A stretch of DNA of 64,000 bases from CAYJBH01 sp964369445 (lineage in GTDB: Bacteria > Bacillota > Clostridia > Oscillospirales > Ruminococcaceae), in NCBI GenBank assembly GCA_964369445.1, contig CAYJFU010000001.1:28923-92922 (forward strand), in the 5' to 3' direction. The position numbers and the translations under genes were made by a program. The notes under the pieces are model-generated. The model was not told the DNA's origin, ran no database searches, and was given only the letters and a program-made list of their open reading frames with translations. Of this stretch, positions 49,559 through 58,796 are shown piece by piece; within the stretch, counting starts at the first letter, position 1, and each line of letters starts with the position of its first letter.

Positions 49559-52432
49559 TTAGTTAACTTCTACATAAACTGTGTGCTCACCGTTCACCGC
49601 CATAGCAAACGGGTTTGTTATTATGTCGTGGATGTCCTCACCCACGGCAATCTCGCGGCCATTGACCGTTGCCGCCGCCGATGTCCTTATGACGGACAGG
49701 TTGTTGCTCTTCATCTTGATGTAGGCTAGCAGTTGCTTTACTGTCGGCAGCGTACCGATGCTCCAACCACTGCCATCAAAGCCACCTTTGAGGGGGTCGA
49801 TAAAGTCCTTTATTATCTGCTTTGTACTGCTTTGCAGTTCATAGACGTCGTCGTACTCATTGCACATCACCCATATTTTAACGGAATACGGCACAAAGTG
49901 CGGCTGTGTCAGCATAAGCTTTTTGCCCATCGGCAGTATGTTGCTTGTCTTAAGCAGTTTTTTGTATATGTTGTCCTTGACGGAGGAGAAGATGTGGTTG
50001 CCCTTTTCGTACTCCTCTATGAGCAGTGCAACGGTCAGCAAATCCTCGTCCGGCTCGCCGTGCTTGTTGACACCACTTGCGCATTTTATCTGTTTAACGC
50101 AGTAGGATATCTGGCTTATTATGTCAAAGTAATCGCGTTCAGTGACGGCACGTCCGCGCGTTTTCAGTATGTTGGCTATGATTTTAGAGGAACTCTCCAC
50201 GTTGTAGCCGTCGTAGCCTCCGTATGCCGGCACAGGGTTTTTGACACTGCTGATGTATTTGAGTGACTGCTCCGTCTCGTTGATGGCACCCACCGGCACG
50301 TTTGCGCGCGAGCCTTCATATGCCTGAAACACAACGCGTATCGACGCGCCGACCTTGGAGACGGGATAGGCGGCAAATATGTTCTTGTCAAACTCCACCG
50401 TACCTAACACAAGGTCGATGGCATAGTGCCTGCCGCGCTGTGTAAAGTGCGAGCGCTTGTGCCACTTAACCCAGTTGTCCGCCTCGGGGTTTTGCTCGTT
50501 GTACTCATTGACGTACACATCTATGTTGATGAGGTTTTGCTCCGACAGTTGCAGACGCACACTGTTCTGCTCCTCTTCGATGTAAAACTCCTGCGTGCGT
50601 GTGCGGTAGTTGTGCGCGCGCACCATGTTGGAGTAGACCGAGTTTATAAAGGGCATGTTGTCGCCGGGCAGTTTGTCGCCCGACACAAGCCGTATCCAGT
50701 ACAGATTTTGTCCGAACATCTCGCTCTGCGCCGCGTCGGACGGTATCAGCATAAGTATGTTGCCGGAGTACAGGAACCCTCCGGTATAGTCCACCGTCTG
50801 TATCGGGGTGAAACCGTCACCGTTTAGGTATTGCACCATGTAGTTGACCGGTATGTCCTCGCTGTTTTGCACCTCAAAGTAAAAGCTGGACGGACTTCCT
50901 GACGGATTGGCATCAAAACCGAAATACATGCACAGCTTGTCCGCTTCCTTGCTGTAAAACAGCTCCACATTGCGCTTTTTACCGAGCATATTGGTGACGT
51001 TTTTCGTCTCGAAATTGTTTTTTGTCAGCGCTATGTCCGGCGTCACACCGCCCGCTGCATAGGAATAAGAGAAGTTAAGCTCCGATATAACAGGGCAAAA
51101 TACGCGGTTGGGTATGCTGTAAAGGTTGTCGGCACGCATAAGGCGCAGGCGCAGGCGATAGCCGTCGGTCGCCTCTTCGGGTGTTGCCATGTCCTGCGGA
51201 CAAATAAAGTTTATGTTGACATTGCCGGTGACACTGCCGTTAAACAGTTCCGCCATGTGTTCCTCTTGTATCAGTCGTTTCCAACCGGCAGTGCTGAGGT
51301 ACTCTATGAGCACATAGTCGGGGCGAACGTCCACCTTTTGCAGGTTTTGTGTCGTGCCCTGCTTGCGCATGACGATTTTAAGTTCATCATCCAGCTCGTA
51401 CTGCTGTAACTCTTGATTAACGACGTCGAAATCAAGGTTAAATGTCATGTCGACAACCGCGCCGCGCCGCGACAGCACTGATTCGCTCTCGATGCCGCAC
51501 TCGGCGTAGATTGCAAGCGGATTGCCAAACGGGAAAAATCTCAACGTGCTCTGGTCGACACCGCTGACGTTTACCGACTTTGGCGGTATGTTTTTCATAG
51601 AAAATACAACACCGACATCACTTATCTTGACAGGCGGTATGCCCTGCGAGGATATGTTAAGCACATAGTAATCCTCGCCGTCAATCTGTGTGAGCTTTGG
51701 TTGATAGCCGGTTATGTCCAGCCAAATTATATCGCCGTCAAGCGTCGGGGTGGGCAGTTCCCACTCGCCGTCCTGCTCGGCAAAGCTGTAACTTACCTGC
51801 TCGCCGGCAAGGTATTGCAACACCGGCGGCAGATCCGCCTCCTCCACCGTGCCGAATTTAAGGCCGAGGCGCATGTCACTGAGCTCCGCAAAGGTGTTGC
51901 CAAAGCCCAGTTGCAACAGGTGCTGAGAGGAGTTCTCGCCCGTGACATCAAATAGCCTTATAGGTTTTGTCATGTACTCGGCGTTGCCACCGCTGTAAAG
52001 ACAGGTCAGATAGTCCGTCTCGCGGTTGGTTGTGTAAATGGCGCTGACGTTGGCATCCGTTGTTGTTATCGCATAGTCCGTCTCAAAGGTTATGGGGGTG
52101 TCCCCCTCACCGTCCGTCGCAAGAAGCGCCGTACCCTTTGGCACCAGCACATTCTCCTCAGCACCGGTGACCGCCGTAAACTTGACGTAACTTCTCGCCG
52201 AGGCGATAGGCTCCTCTTTGAGCATGTCAAACAGGTTGAGGTACTGTATTCTGTGCTTGTCCATCACCCTTCCGAAGTTTTCCTCAGTGTGGCTAAGCAT
52301 GTCGTCGACAAGCATGGCAACGGTGGTACCGGCATCGGGGTTTTGCTCGTCAAAACGCCACTCTGGTGTATAGGATGCCGCAAGCTTTGCTATTTTATCA
52401 TGTCTGCCTGACACTAATTTATCCGTACTCAA
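49559..52432 (-). CDS. Baseplate J-like wedge protein (Afp11-type)
   Basis: 957 aa. The large baseplate wedge subunit of eCIS and T4-like baseplates. The N-terminus has YTPEWRFDEQNPDAGTTVAM, the same D-P/D-A-G-T-T pattern as its neighbour's HHDPGITTL. The C-terminal part has the gpJ-like TRGRAVTERDYFDIISQIS and CASGVNKHGEPDEDLLTV. TTG start with GGGAG 7 bases upstream. The gene is complete and in frame. It is directly upstream of the Afp12-type gene (15 bases), so the two wedge proteins are translated together. Confidence 0.87.
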   Translation of the reverse strand: MSTDKLVSGRHDKIAKLAASYTPEWRFDEQNPDAGTTVAMLVDDMLSHTEENFGRVMDKHRIQYLNLFDMLKEEPIASARSYVKFTAVTGAEENVLVPKGTALLATDGEGDTPITFETDYAITTTDANVSAIYTTNRETDYLTCLYSGGNAEYMTKPIRLFDVTGENSSQHLLQLGFGNTFAELSDMRLGLKFGTVEEADLPPVLQYLAGEQVSYSFAEQDGEWELPTPTLDGDIIWLDITGYQPKLTQIDGEDYYVLNISSQGIPPVKISDVGVVFSMKNIPPKSVNVSGVDQSTLRFFPFGNPLAIYAECGIESESVLSRRGAVVDMTFNLDFDVVNQELQQYELDDELKIVMRKQGTTQNLQKVDVRPDYVLIEYLSTAGWKRLIQEEHMAELFNGSVTGNVNINFICPQDMATPEEATDGYRLRLRLMRADNLYSIPNRVFCPVISELNFSYSYAAGGVTPDIALTKNNFETKNVTNMLGKKRNVELFYSKEADKLCMYFGFDANPSGSPSSFYFEVQNSEDIPVNYMVQYLNGDGFTPIQTVDYTGGFLYSGNILMLIPSDAAQSEMFGQNLYWIRLVSGDKLPGDNMPFINSVYSNMVRAHNYRTRTQEFYIEEEQNSVRLQLSEQNLINIDVYVNEYNEQNPEADNWVKWHKRSHFTQRGRHYAIDLVLGTVEFDKNIFAAYPVSKVGASIRVVFQAYEGSRANVPVGAINETEQSLKYISSVKNPVPAYGGYDGYNVESSSKIIANILKTRGRAVTERDYFDIISQISYCVKQIKCASGVNKHGEPDEDLLTVALLIEEYEKGNHIFSSVKDNIYKKLLKTSNILPMGKKLMLTQPHFVPYSVKIWVMCNEYDDVYELQSSTKQIIKDFIDPLKGGFDGSGWSIGTLPTVKQLLAYIKMKSNNLSVIRTSAAATVNGREIAVGEDIHDIITNPFAMAVNGEHTVYVEVN

Positions 52433-52478
52433 TGTCCGTCTCCCTTTTACGCTTTTTTGTTATTCGGTACCGACACCC

Positions 52479-52889
52479 CTATTCCGTACCGACACCCTCG
52501 AACAGGTAGTACGGGAACACAAGGTTGTTTGGGTTGTTTGTCGCCCTCACAACATACTCAATGTTGACAACAAGTTTACCGTTTTTTATGTCCTCTGTAT
52601 CTATTTCCGCCGAAACTTCTATAATCCTTGGCTCCCAGTAGGACAGCGCTTTGAGAATCTCAAGCTCCACCATAGAGGTTGTCGAGCTGTCCGGCAGGTC
52701 AAACACATAGCTGTGGATATCGCACCCGAACTCCGGCATCATGGCGCGCTCTTTGAGCTTGGTCATGACGATTATGTAAACGGATTGGCGAATATCCTCC
52801 TCGCCGTCACACATGACAAACCGACCCGTCGCACTGTCCACGCGTGGGGGGAAGCTCCATCCGCGCCCTAAAAAATCATTTGCCGCCAT
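52479..52889 (-). CDS. gp25-like baseplate protein (Afp9)
   Basis: 136 aa. A gpW/gp25-family wedge protein that nucleates sheath attachment. The family start FLGRGWSFPPRVDSATGRF and the EEDIRQSVYIIVMTKLKERAMMPEFG segment are clear; in the family the acidic and R-M/P-E-F-G residues are the most conserved. RBS CTAGGAGA. It lies between the spike gene (9 bases) and the large wedge gene (46 bases). Confidence 0.92.
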   Translation of the reverse strand: MAANDFLGRGWSFPPRVDSATGRFVMCDGEEDIRQSVYIIVMTKLKERAMMPEFGCDIHSYVFDLPDSSTTSMVELEILKALSYWEPRIIEVSAEIDTEDIKNGKLVVNIEYVVRATNNPNNLVFPYYLFEGVGTE

Positions 52890-52898
52890 TTTTTTCTC

Positions 52899-53684
52899 CT
52901 AGTTTATCTTAACCATGCCGCCTGAAATTGTGGTCATTGTGCCACCTTTTAGCTCGGCGGTCTGTTTGCCGTTTAAGCTGAGCATGCCGCCGTCGATAGC
53001 CATCTTTTGTCCGCCCGACACCGTCGCCTGTTTTGATGCGCTTATGTTTAATTGATCGCAGGATATGTCGAGTTTTCCGGAACTTCCGTCCATCACTATC
53101 TGGCATTTTCCCGCTTTGATGGTGATTTTTTTATCGGCGGTAATGCTCATCTCACCGCCCTTTGCGTCGATATTTATGACGTTTTTTGCTTCCTTATCCG
53201 ATATTGTTATCAGATCGTTTTCATCCGCGATGGTTATGGAAAGACCTTTGGGGGTCATTACCTTAACCGACTGCTTTTGATCCTCATCGGAGATGCTGAG
53301 TTCGACCTTACCCTTTGTCGTGAGCAACTTGTTTGTATTTTTATCGATAAAGCTGTTTTTGAGCATGGTCGCGTTTGCAGGATAAAGACTGCCTAAAATA
53401 AACGGTCGCTTTTTATCGGTGCCCATAAAGCCGACGATGACGATATCCCCTATTTCCGGCAACAGGTAGGTGCCGTACTCCTTGCCGGCGTACTGTTGCA
53501 GGACGGGTATCCAGTCGCCGATGTTGTTGTCCTTTTTCCAGGATGTAAACTCCACCTTGACCATACCGGCGAACTCTTTGTTGTTGTTATCCGTCACAAC
53601 GCCCTGCACAAAGTCGCCCACGTGCTTAAACTCGGGGTTTGAGGTGTATTGACCGCCGGTCAGAAGATCGGTTATAGAACTCAT
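52899..53684 (-). CDS. Spike protein, gpV/gp5/VgrG C-terminal type
   Basis: 261 aa. The N-terminal OB-fold (GVVTDNNNKEFAGMVKVEF, YLLPEIGDIVIVGFM, RPFILGSLY) is followed by a repetitive region rich in K-x-x-I/V and G (about 125-261: ITADKKITIKAG, MAIDGGMLSLNG, ELKGGTMTTI), expected to form the triple-stranded beta-helix needle. In Afp8/VgrG this is fused to the gpD-like hub part; here the hub is the separate upstream gene, overlapping by four bases (ATGA). Confidence 0.88.
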   Translation of the reverse strand: MSSITDLLTGGQYTSNPEFKHVGDFVQGVVTDNNNKEFAGMVKVEFTSWKKDNNIGDWIPVLQQYAGKEYGTYLLPEIGDIVIVGFMGTDKKRPFILGSLYPANATMLKNSFIDKNTNKLLTTKGKVELSISDEDQKQSVKVMTPKGLSITIADENDLITISDKEAKNVINIDAKGGEMSITADKKITIKAGKCQIVMDGSSGKLDISCDQLNISASKQATVSGGQKMAIDGGMLSLNGKQTAELKGGTMTTISGGMVKIN

Positions 53685-54716
53685 AGCGACTTTATGCTCC
53701 CTTCAATGCGTGTAGTGTAACCCGATTCCTCGTTGTAGATGTGCTGAACTTTTTTGATGTAAAAGCTTTTTTTCGCCGCGTCCATAATGTCGTCTATTTT
53801 GAGGAATCTACCCGGAACAAGCTCCGGATTGCCGACACACTCCGCCTCCATGACACCGAAGTCACGGGCTATGCTGTCCGCGAGAACTGCGGCACGTTTT
53901 TTCGCATCCGCCGCGCTTGTNNNNNNNNNNAAGCTTTGCTTTACCTGCAACGGCGGTGTCGTTTTCCGGATTGATACCGACAACCTCCAGACTGTCCACA
54001 AGTCCTGCACCGCGCAGTGACAGGCGGATGTTTAAAAGCCCGTTTTTGGGTTTAAGCGTCATAATGGGGGTGGTGAGCGCCGCCTCACTGCGAAAGTGCG
54101 CCTTGCCGGCTATGACAAAAAACTCACACCCGAAGTACTGCGCCTGCTTGACGATAAAGTCGTAATCGCTCTCCATGTTGACCTGAATGACCGGCACTTC
54201 CGGCGAGGTTAGATCTATTTTTTTACCGTCGAGATAACCGCTTATTGGCTGCTGTCCGAGCAGTGCTGTTATGACCTGCGACATCTTTTTTTCCTTGCGA
54301 ATTTCAAGGCGCTGAACCTTCATCAAAAGGCATTTGGCATCCATGCAACTTATATGTATCTGCGGTGAGGTCTCGCCGTCGAAGTCATATACGACCTCGG
54401 TTATCAGACCGCTGAAAACCTTGATGGTGGTTATGTAGCCCAGTTCAATTTCCACCTTTGCACCCAGTTGCAACGACTTAAACGCGCCTTTAGATTTAAA
54501 GTTTGTGTTGTGAAGTTCGTACTGATCAACGATGGTGAAAGATGCGCCCGAGGCCTCGTAGCCGCAAGTTTGGTCGACGACAAGCGAGCTTATACCGGCG
54601 CCGAGTTTTTCTTTTATGTCTTTACCCTCCACAAGTATGCGATAGGACGGGGTTGTAAAGCCACGATATTTTTTTTGCAGTGAGGAATAGTCCGTCACGT
54701 TTGTCATCAAGTCCAT
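53681..54716 (-). CDS. gpD-like hub protein (VgrG/Afp8 N-terminal type), broken by a scaffold gap
   Basis: One gene split by ten N (53921-53930). The first ~262 residues (from ATG 54716) include YRILVEGKDIKEKLGAG, TTIKVFSGLITEV, the tube-docking barrel, and SDYDFIVKQAQYFGCEFFV, typical of late-control-D/hub proteins. The last ~80 residues (53920-53681, e.g. GRFLKIDDIMDAAKKSFYI) read in another frame because the N run is only a placeholder. The true gap length is unknown but presumably short. The product sits between tube and spike. Confidence 0.85.
53921..53930. other. Assembly gap (10 N) inside the hub gene
   Basis: Ten unspecified bases. The flanking frames differ, so the real missing length is not 10 modulo 3. 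It should not be read as a mutation. Confidence 0.95.
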
Positions 54717-54742
54717 TTTTACCCCGTTAAACCTCTAAACCG

Positions 54743-55537
54743 TTATTTTATGGAAGGTACTTTTATGCTTGCGGCAACGCTCACCTTTCGTGGGTTGAGG
54801 ATGTTGTTGCTCTTGGCGATAATCTTCCACTTTTCGGCGTCATCGTACTCTTGGTGCGCCATCATCCACAACTGGTCGCCCTGTACAAGCACCCTACTTT
54901 TTGTCCTGTCCGGCGACTGGAACGGGCTTGCGGTGGAGCGCAGTATCTTCGCCGTCTCCTCACCCTCGATGGTTAAATCCACCTTAGCTTTAACCGGATC
55001 ACCTTTTGCAGTGAACATGGTGTAGGTCGTGCTCATGGAGGAAATCTTGCCGGTGAAACTCATCGGACCCCATACAAACTGCACCTGTGGCGGCGAGTGG
55101 GAATCCGCTTCGTAGGTCGTCAAATCCATGACGTTAGCCGCCGCTTTTGCCGGACTTTTGACGCCGTCTATCTTTTCCGGCCCACCGAAAGCCGACTTTA
55201 ACGCGCTGTACAGCTTGTCCATCGAACTGCGCTTTGTCTTGCTTATCGTGTCAAAGTACAGCGATACGGACAGGCTGGTTGTACCGCCCCTGACCGCCTG
55301 CGACTTGCCGTCGGTGTCGCGCCCAAGCTCCCCCGATTGCTCCAGCGTAACGCTACGGCTTATGCTGTACTCCGAGGGGTTGAACTGCACGTCGATTATC
55401 TTGAGAACCTTATCGGTGTTGTCAAGGATGTTAAGCTTTGCCTTTTCCAGTCTGGACGAGCCGAACACCCGTCTGTGACCGTATTTCAGCTTATCTTTTA
55501 TATAAGAACTGGAAGCGCTTTTTTCCGATAATACCAT
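54743..55537 (-). CDS. Afp7-like CIS protein with C-terminal LysM
   Basis: 264 aa. The N-terminal ~190 residues match the tube-to-baseplate adaptor family seen in eCIS and some phages (KVLKIIDVQFNPSEYSISR, LSVSLYFDTISKT, VQFVWGPMSFTGKISSM). The C-terminal LysM (~210-250: VLVQGDQLWMMAHQEY, then WKIIAKSNNILNPRKV) corresponds to the T4 gp53/Afp7 LysM that contacts the hub. RBS AAGGGGG. It lies between the gpD-like gene and the 686-aa protein. Confidence 0.88.
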   Translation of the reverse strand: MVLSEKSASSSYIKDKLKYGHRRVFGSSRLEKAKLNILDNTDKVLKIIDVQFNPSEYSISRSVTLEQSGELGRDTDGKSQAVRGGTTSLSVSLYFDTISKTKRSSMDKLYSALKSAFGGPEKIDGVKSPAKAAANVMDLTTYEADSHSPPQVQFVWGPMSFTGKISSMSTTYTMFTAKGDPVKAKVDLTIEGEETAKILRSTASPFQSPDRTKSRVLVQGDQLWMMAHQEYDDAEKWKIIAKSNNILNPRKVSVAASIKVPSIK

Positions 55538-55540
55538 ATG

Positions 55541-57601
55541 CTACATCCCCCTTCTGTACCTTTCGTTTCTCAGCCTTGTCTCCAGCTGTTTGTAAACCCT
55601 GTCCGCTATATTTGCTATCTGCGCAGACCCGAGCTTTACACTTTTACCGCTTTCGACCTGTGTCACCGTGTGGTTTTTTTTGTTTATGTCCTGCACGTTG
55701 ACATTTGTCACCGTCTCATTTTGAACACTTTCGCTTTTCTTGACCGTCTTTTTTATCGTAACGATATCGTCCAGTATCTCCTGCTGCTCGGCACTCTGTG
55801 TGCGAGTTTCGGAGGTGTTTTCCGGTTTAAATACGATGCCGACCTCCGGTACGGCGACGTTGCGCACTGCGCTTGTCATACTTTTTGGGGCTGTGCCCTG
55901 TTGTAAAGTCATCTCGCTTGGCATCGGTTGTGCCGCTACGCCGTTTGACGGTGCGATGGCGGCATTAACCGTGTTTCCGAAAATGTTGGTGTTTTGATAG
56001 CCGACATGCTTTATGCTCTGTAACACCGTCTGTTGCACCGGACTTAACTGCAGGTTGTGTATGTCGGTGCGCGAGGTGGCAAACTGTTGTGTGTTGCTGT
56101 TTGTAACGCTTTTGGCATTTTGTATTGCCTTTAAGCTGTTTATATTAAAAACATTGTTGTGTGTGTCACCTTGCGGCGCATTTTGTTCCGTTTGTGCCTG
56201 CCGATTGTCAGCGTGCACCGTCTGCACCGCCTGTGGCATAACAATGTTTTGGACGCTGTTTAACTGTTGTCTGCTGTCGACGTTTGTCGTGCTTTGTGCG
56301 TGTGTTATGTCGTTTTGCACCGATGTGATGTTTTGCGTCGGCGCGACGCTTTGTAAAGCTATTTCCCTTGCGTGGGTGATTTCGCTTACCGTCCTGCCGA
56401 GAATGTTCGTCGTGTCATGTATTCTCTTTATAGTATCGGTTGCGACTGCGGCCTGTTCCGTCTGTGGTTGTTTTACCGTCACATCCGCTGAGGTGAAGAC
56501 TTTGCGTACTGCGGGCTCGGTTGGTCGCTCGATTGCCGTGCTCTTTGTCGGCATGTCGGTGTTTTGCAGCGCACTTTTGACGCTCTCGTTAACGATTTTG
56601 TTGACGGTTATGTCGGTCGAGGTGCGTGAGATTGTGCCCTCACCGTCCTGCTTTTCGCCTACCCTGCCCGAAGCATCATAGACTATCGGGGCCTCCGCCT
56701 GCCTTTGTGTCTGAATGCTGTTGTTGCGGTAGTGCGGCTGTGGTCGTTGCATCGCCTCCTGCGCCGTGCTTTGACGGGTGGGGCGTCTTTGCAACGTCGC
56801 GGCGGTGAACACATCCTGTGTGGGTTGTGCACTCTGTGTGTCGACATCTGCCGGCTTTTGCGTGGTGCTTTGTATCGGTTTATCGCCCTGTGTGACAGGT
56901 TCTGTCTGCGCCGACTGCCTTTGCACCTGCTCTTTAACGGTGTTTGTTATGGTGTTTTGCACCGTGTCGCTGTGCAGTATAACCTGCGACAGTTCCTCTG
57001 CCTGTGCCTCCTTTGAAGGCTTTTGCTCATGTACAATTTCGGTGGGCGGTAGGTTGTACGTCACGCCCGGAGCATTATTTTCTATGTGCGCGGTGCTGTT
57101 GTTGATTATGGTGCTTAGGTTGTTTATCGTGTCCTTGGACAGCGCCACCACATCGTTTGCGGTGATGCGTGTCAGCTCGGTCGTGTTTTTTATCGTTTTG
57201 TAGTTGAAAACGGGGGTGCTGTTTTGCGCCTGTGCGGTCGGGGCGCCCTCTTTGACGCGCTCGGTGTCATGGTGCTCGCGCAGTGTGCTTTGCTTTGACA
57301 GTAGTGTGTCAGTGCGTGTGTGCAGACGGCTCTCGACGTCCGCCACCTTGACCATAAGGCTGTTCAAAAACGACATGCTCATCGCAATGTTTTGCACCGA
57401 GACGTTTTTTATCGTGTTATTTATGTTGTAAATGTCCTGCACATGCGTCTCAAACCTGTTGACGGTGGTGCTTGCCTGCGCCTCGCCGGACGTGGGTTGC
57501 AACCACACCATCTGCGCCTCCTGCGACACCGAGGACACAAACGTCGAGTGCTTCGCTATCAGGTCATCGCTGAGACTGCTTTGATGTGTTAATGACAACA
57601 T
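55541..57601 (-). CDS. 686-aa low-complexity, cysteine-free eCIS-associated protein of unknown role
   Basis: Rich in Thr, Gln, Asn, Val and Ser, with no Cys and a single Trp. It is mostly hydrophilic, with an ordered-looking N-terminal helix region (~1-110, e.g. NIAMSMSFLNSLMVKVADVESRL), a long probably disordered middle (~110-600) with TQ/NT-rich repeats, and a conserved-looking basic C-terminus (IADRVYKQLETRLRNERYRRG). Its place between the Afp7-like and tube genes is where tube-interior or tape-measure-associated proteins often lie. I know no family for it. It could be a ruler, a luminal cargo or an assembly scaffold. Confidence 0.75.
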   Translation of the reverse strand: MLSLTHQSSLSDDLIAKHSTFVSSVSQEAQMVWLQPTSGEAQASTTVNRFETHVQDIYNINNTIKNVSVQNIAMSMSFLNSLMVKVADVESRLHTRTDTLLSKQSTLREHHDTERVKEGAPTAQAQNSTPVFNYKTIKNTTELTRITANDVVALSKDTINNLSTIINNSTAHIENNAPGVTYNLPPTEIVHEQKPSKEAQAEELSQVILHSDTVQNTITNTVKEQVQRQSAQTEPVTQGDKPIQSTTQKPADVDTQSAQPTQDVFTAATLQRRPTRQSTAQEAMQRPQPHYRNNSIQTQRQAEAPIVYDASGRVGEKQDGEGTISRTSTDITVNKIVNESVKSALQNTDMPTKSTAIERPTEPAVRKVFTSADVTVKQPQTEQAAVATDTIKRIHDTTNILGRTVSEITHAREIALQSVAPTQNITSVQNDITHAQSTTNVDSRQQLNSVQNIVMPQAVQTVHADNRQAQTEQNAPQGDTHNNVFNINSLKAIQNAKSVTNSNTQQFATSRTDIHNLQLSPVQQTVLQSIKHVGYQNTNIFGNTVNAAIAPSNGVAAQPMPSEMTLQQGTAPKSMTSAVRNVAVPEVGIVFKPENTSETRTQSAEQQEILDDIVTIKKTVKKSESVQNETVTNVNVQDINKKNHTVTQVESGKSVKLGSAQIANIADRVYKQLETRLRNERYRRGM

Positions 57602-57626
57602 AATAAATCCTTATTGGGTCGCGCCG

Positions 57627-58118
57627 TTAAAATATAATGGATGCCGTTATCGCCGCGTTGGCTAGCGAGCTTGTGTCCAGTTTTGTGTAGGACAGCTCAA
57701 AGCGTTCGATAAGCAGTTCGCCGCTTGCCGCGTCAAAATCACTGCATGACCACTTTTTGACCACTGCGCCCTCGACAAAATAAGCTTTCATAATTCCGCC
57801 GTCGCGGTTAAAGACAAGCAATACCACATCGCCCTTTATCTTGTCGCCCGGCTCCAGATTAGACACCGCATCATACGCAAGACCGCGAAACGCAATGCCA
57901 CGCTCCAAAATCAATGTCTTTTCCGTCGTGTTGGGCATGTTGATAAGGCGCGGACGGTCGTTTACGCCACCCTCATGAAACGTCTCCAGCTCGAATGTCC
58001 TCTCGACGTTGGTTATCTTGGAAAAGCCCATCGGCACAAAGTTTACTATGGCAGTAAACTGATACCCCGGTATCGGCTCCGGCTGATTATTATATATAAA
58101 TTTGCCTACAAAAGACAT
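57627..58118 (-). CDS. Tail tube protein (second tube paralogue, Afp5/baseplate-proximal type)
   Basis: 163 aa of the conserved phage-tail-region/tube family. Motifs are PGYQFTAIVNFVPMGFSKITNVERTFE, a Gly-rich loop EGGVNDRPRLINMP, LILERGIAF and WSCSDFDAASGELLIERFELSY, which parallels the C-terminal pattern of the main tube protein at 58958. In Afp the paralogous Afp5 forms the ring nearest the baseplate; the same role is inferred. RBS CGGAGGA. Confidence 0.88.
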   Translation of the reverse strand: MSFVGKFIYNNQPEPIPGYQFTAIVNFVPMGFSKITNVERTFELETFHEGGVNDRPRLINMPNTTEKTLILERGIAFRGLAYDAVSNLEPGDKIKGDVVLLVFNRDGGIMKAYFVEGAVVKKWSCSDFDAASGELLIERFELSYTKLDTSSLANAAITASIIF

Positions 58119-58130
58119 GTTATCCTCCGG

Positions 58131-58310
58131 TTAAAGTTCAAAAACATTTTTAGGAGTGTTGTTGACCTCCTTGTGTATTTTTGAAATTTCGGCGCAATAC
58201 CTGCGCCTGGTCTTGTGATCAAGCGTCATAACGGTGCCGTGATCCCAGTGATAGTAGTAACTCAAAAAGGACATTTCCTTATAAAGTTCACTTTCGGGGT
58301 AAACCGCTAT
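58131..58310 (-). CDS. DUF6760-like small eCIS protein, apparent ATA start
   Basis: 59 aa from ATA 58310, or 47 aa from ATG 58274. Sequence AVYPESELYKEMSFLSYYYHW, then MTLDHKTRRRYCAEISKIHKEV, matches the short DUF6760-type proteins found next to tail-assembly genes in eCIS loci. No ATG/GTG/TTG lies between the upstream in-frame stop and residue 13, and family members start close to the VYP/YP segment. ATA overlaps the preceding TAG (ATAG), as ATGA overlaps do elsewhere here. The true start is uncertain. Its function is unknown. Confidence 0.65.
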   Translation of the reverse strand: MAVYPESELYKEMSFLSYYYHWDHGTVMTLDHKTRRRYCAEISKIHKEVNNTPKNVFEL

Positions 58311-58681
58311 TCCGCTCGTGTAAAATTTATGTTTTGCTCAAACTTGTGACCGCAGTCGGGGCAGACACAGGTGTCTACGATAGGTTCAATAGCGTTTATC
58401 TGCTGATACATGCTCTGCAAAAACGCAAGGTCGGCGGAATAAAGTTTTTCTATAACCTTAACATCTATTTTGGTGAGTGTGCCGAGCGATTTTACCACGC
58501 GTGCAAGCAGTATCACCGTAAGGTAGCCGGGGTTTGAGACCACACGCGGATCGCGCAGAGGCAGTATCTCGTCGGCGGCGGTGGCAAGGCGCATGACACC
58601 TCTTTTGTGCACCGAGCCGTCTTTGTCGACGTAACCCTTTGGCAGGTCAAATTCAAACTCCGTTAAAAATTGATCGTCCAT
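58307..58681 (-). CDS. eCIS tail assembly protein with C-terminal zinc-knuckle-like motif
   Basis: 124 aa. The N-terminal ~95 residues match a protein common in eCIS clusters (FEFDLPKGYVDKDGSVHKRGVMRLATAADE, then RVVSNPGYLTVILLARVV), thought to help tube or sheath assembly. The last ~20 residues carry CVCPDCGH, three cysteines plus His, a likely zinc site. RBS CGGAGCG. It overlaps the next gene by 4 bases. Upstream, a 276-base gap contains inverted-repeat copy B. Confidence 0.8.
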   Translation of the reverse strand: MDDQFLTEFEFDLPKGYVDKDGSVHKRGVMRLATAADEILPLRDPRVVSNPGYLTVILLARVVKSLGTLTKIDVKVIEKLYSADLAFLQSMYQQINAIEPIVDTCVCPDCGHKFEQNINFTRAE

Positions 58682-58796
58682 TTTTTCGCTCCGTTTCTGC
58701 TGTTTTTTTGGTAAAGGGGCGCTCTGTAGTGCCTTGTGTCGCTATACAGCGCACCCCTTTTTATTAAAACCAAAATGCTTTTGCTATGCTATAGGC

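Noticed and set aside
55541..57601. Several long Cys-rich frames opposite the 686-aa protein
   Set aside because: They mirror the Thr/Gln/Asn-rich codons of the real gene (ACA/CAA/AAC read backward as TGT/TTG/GTT).
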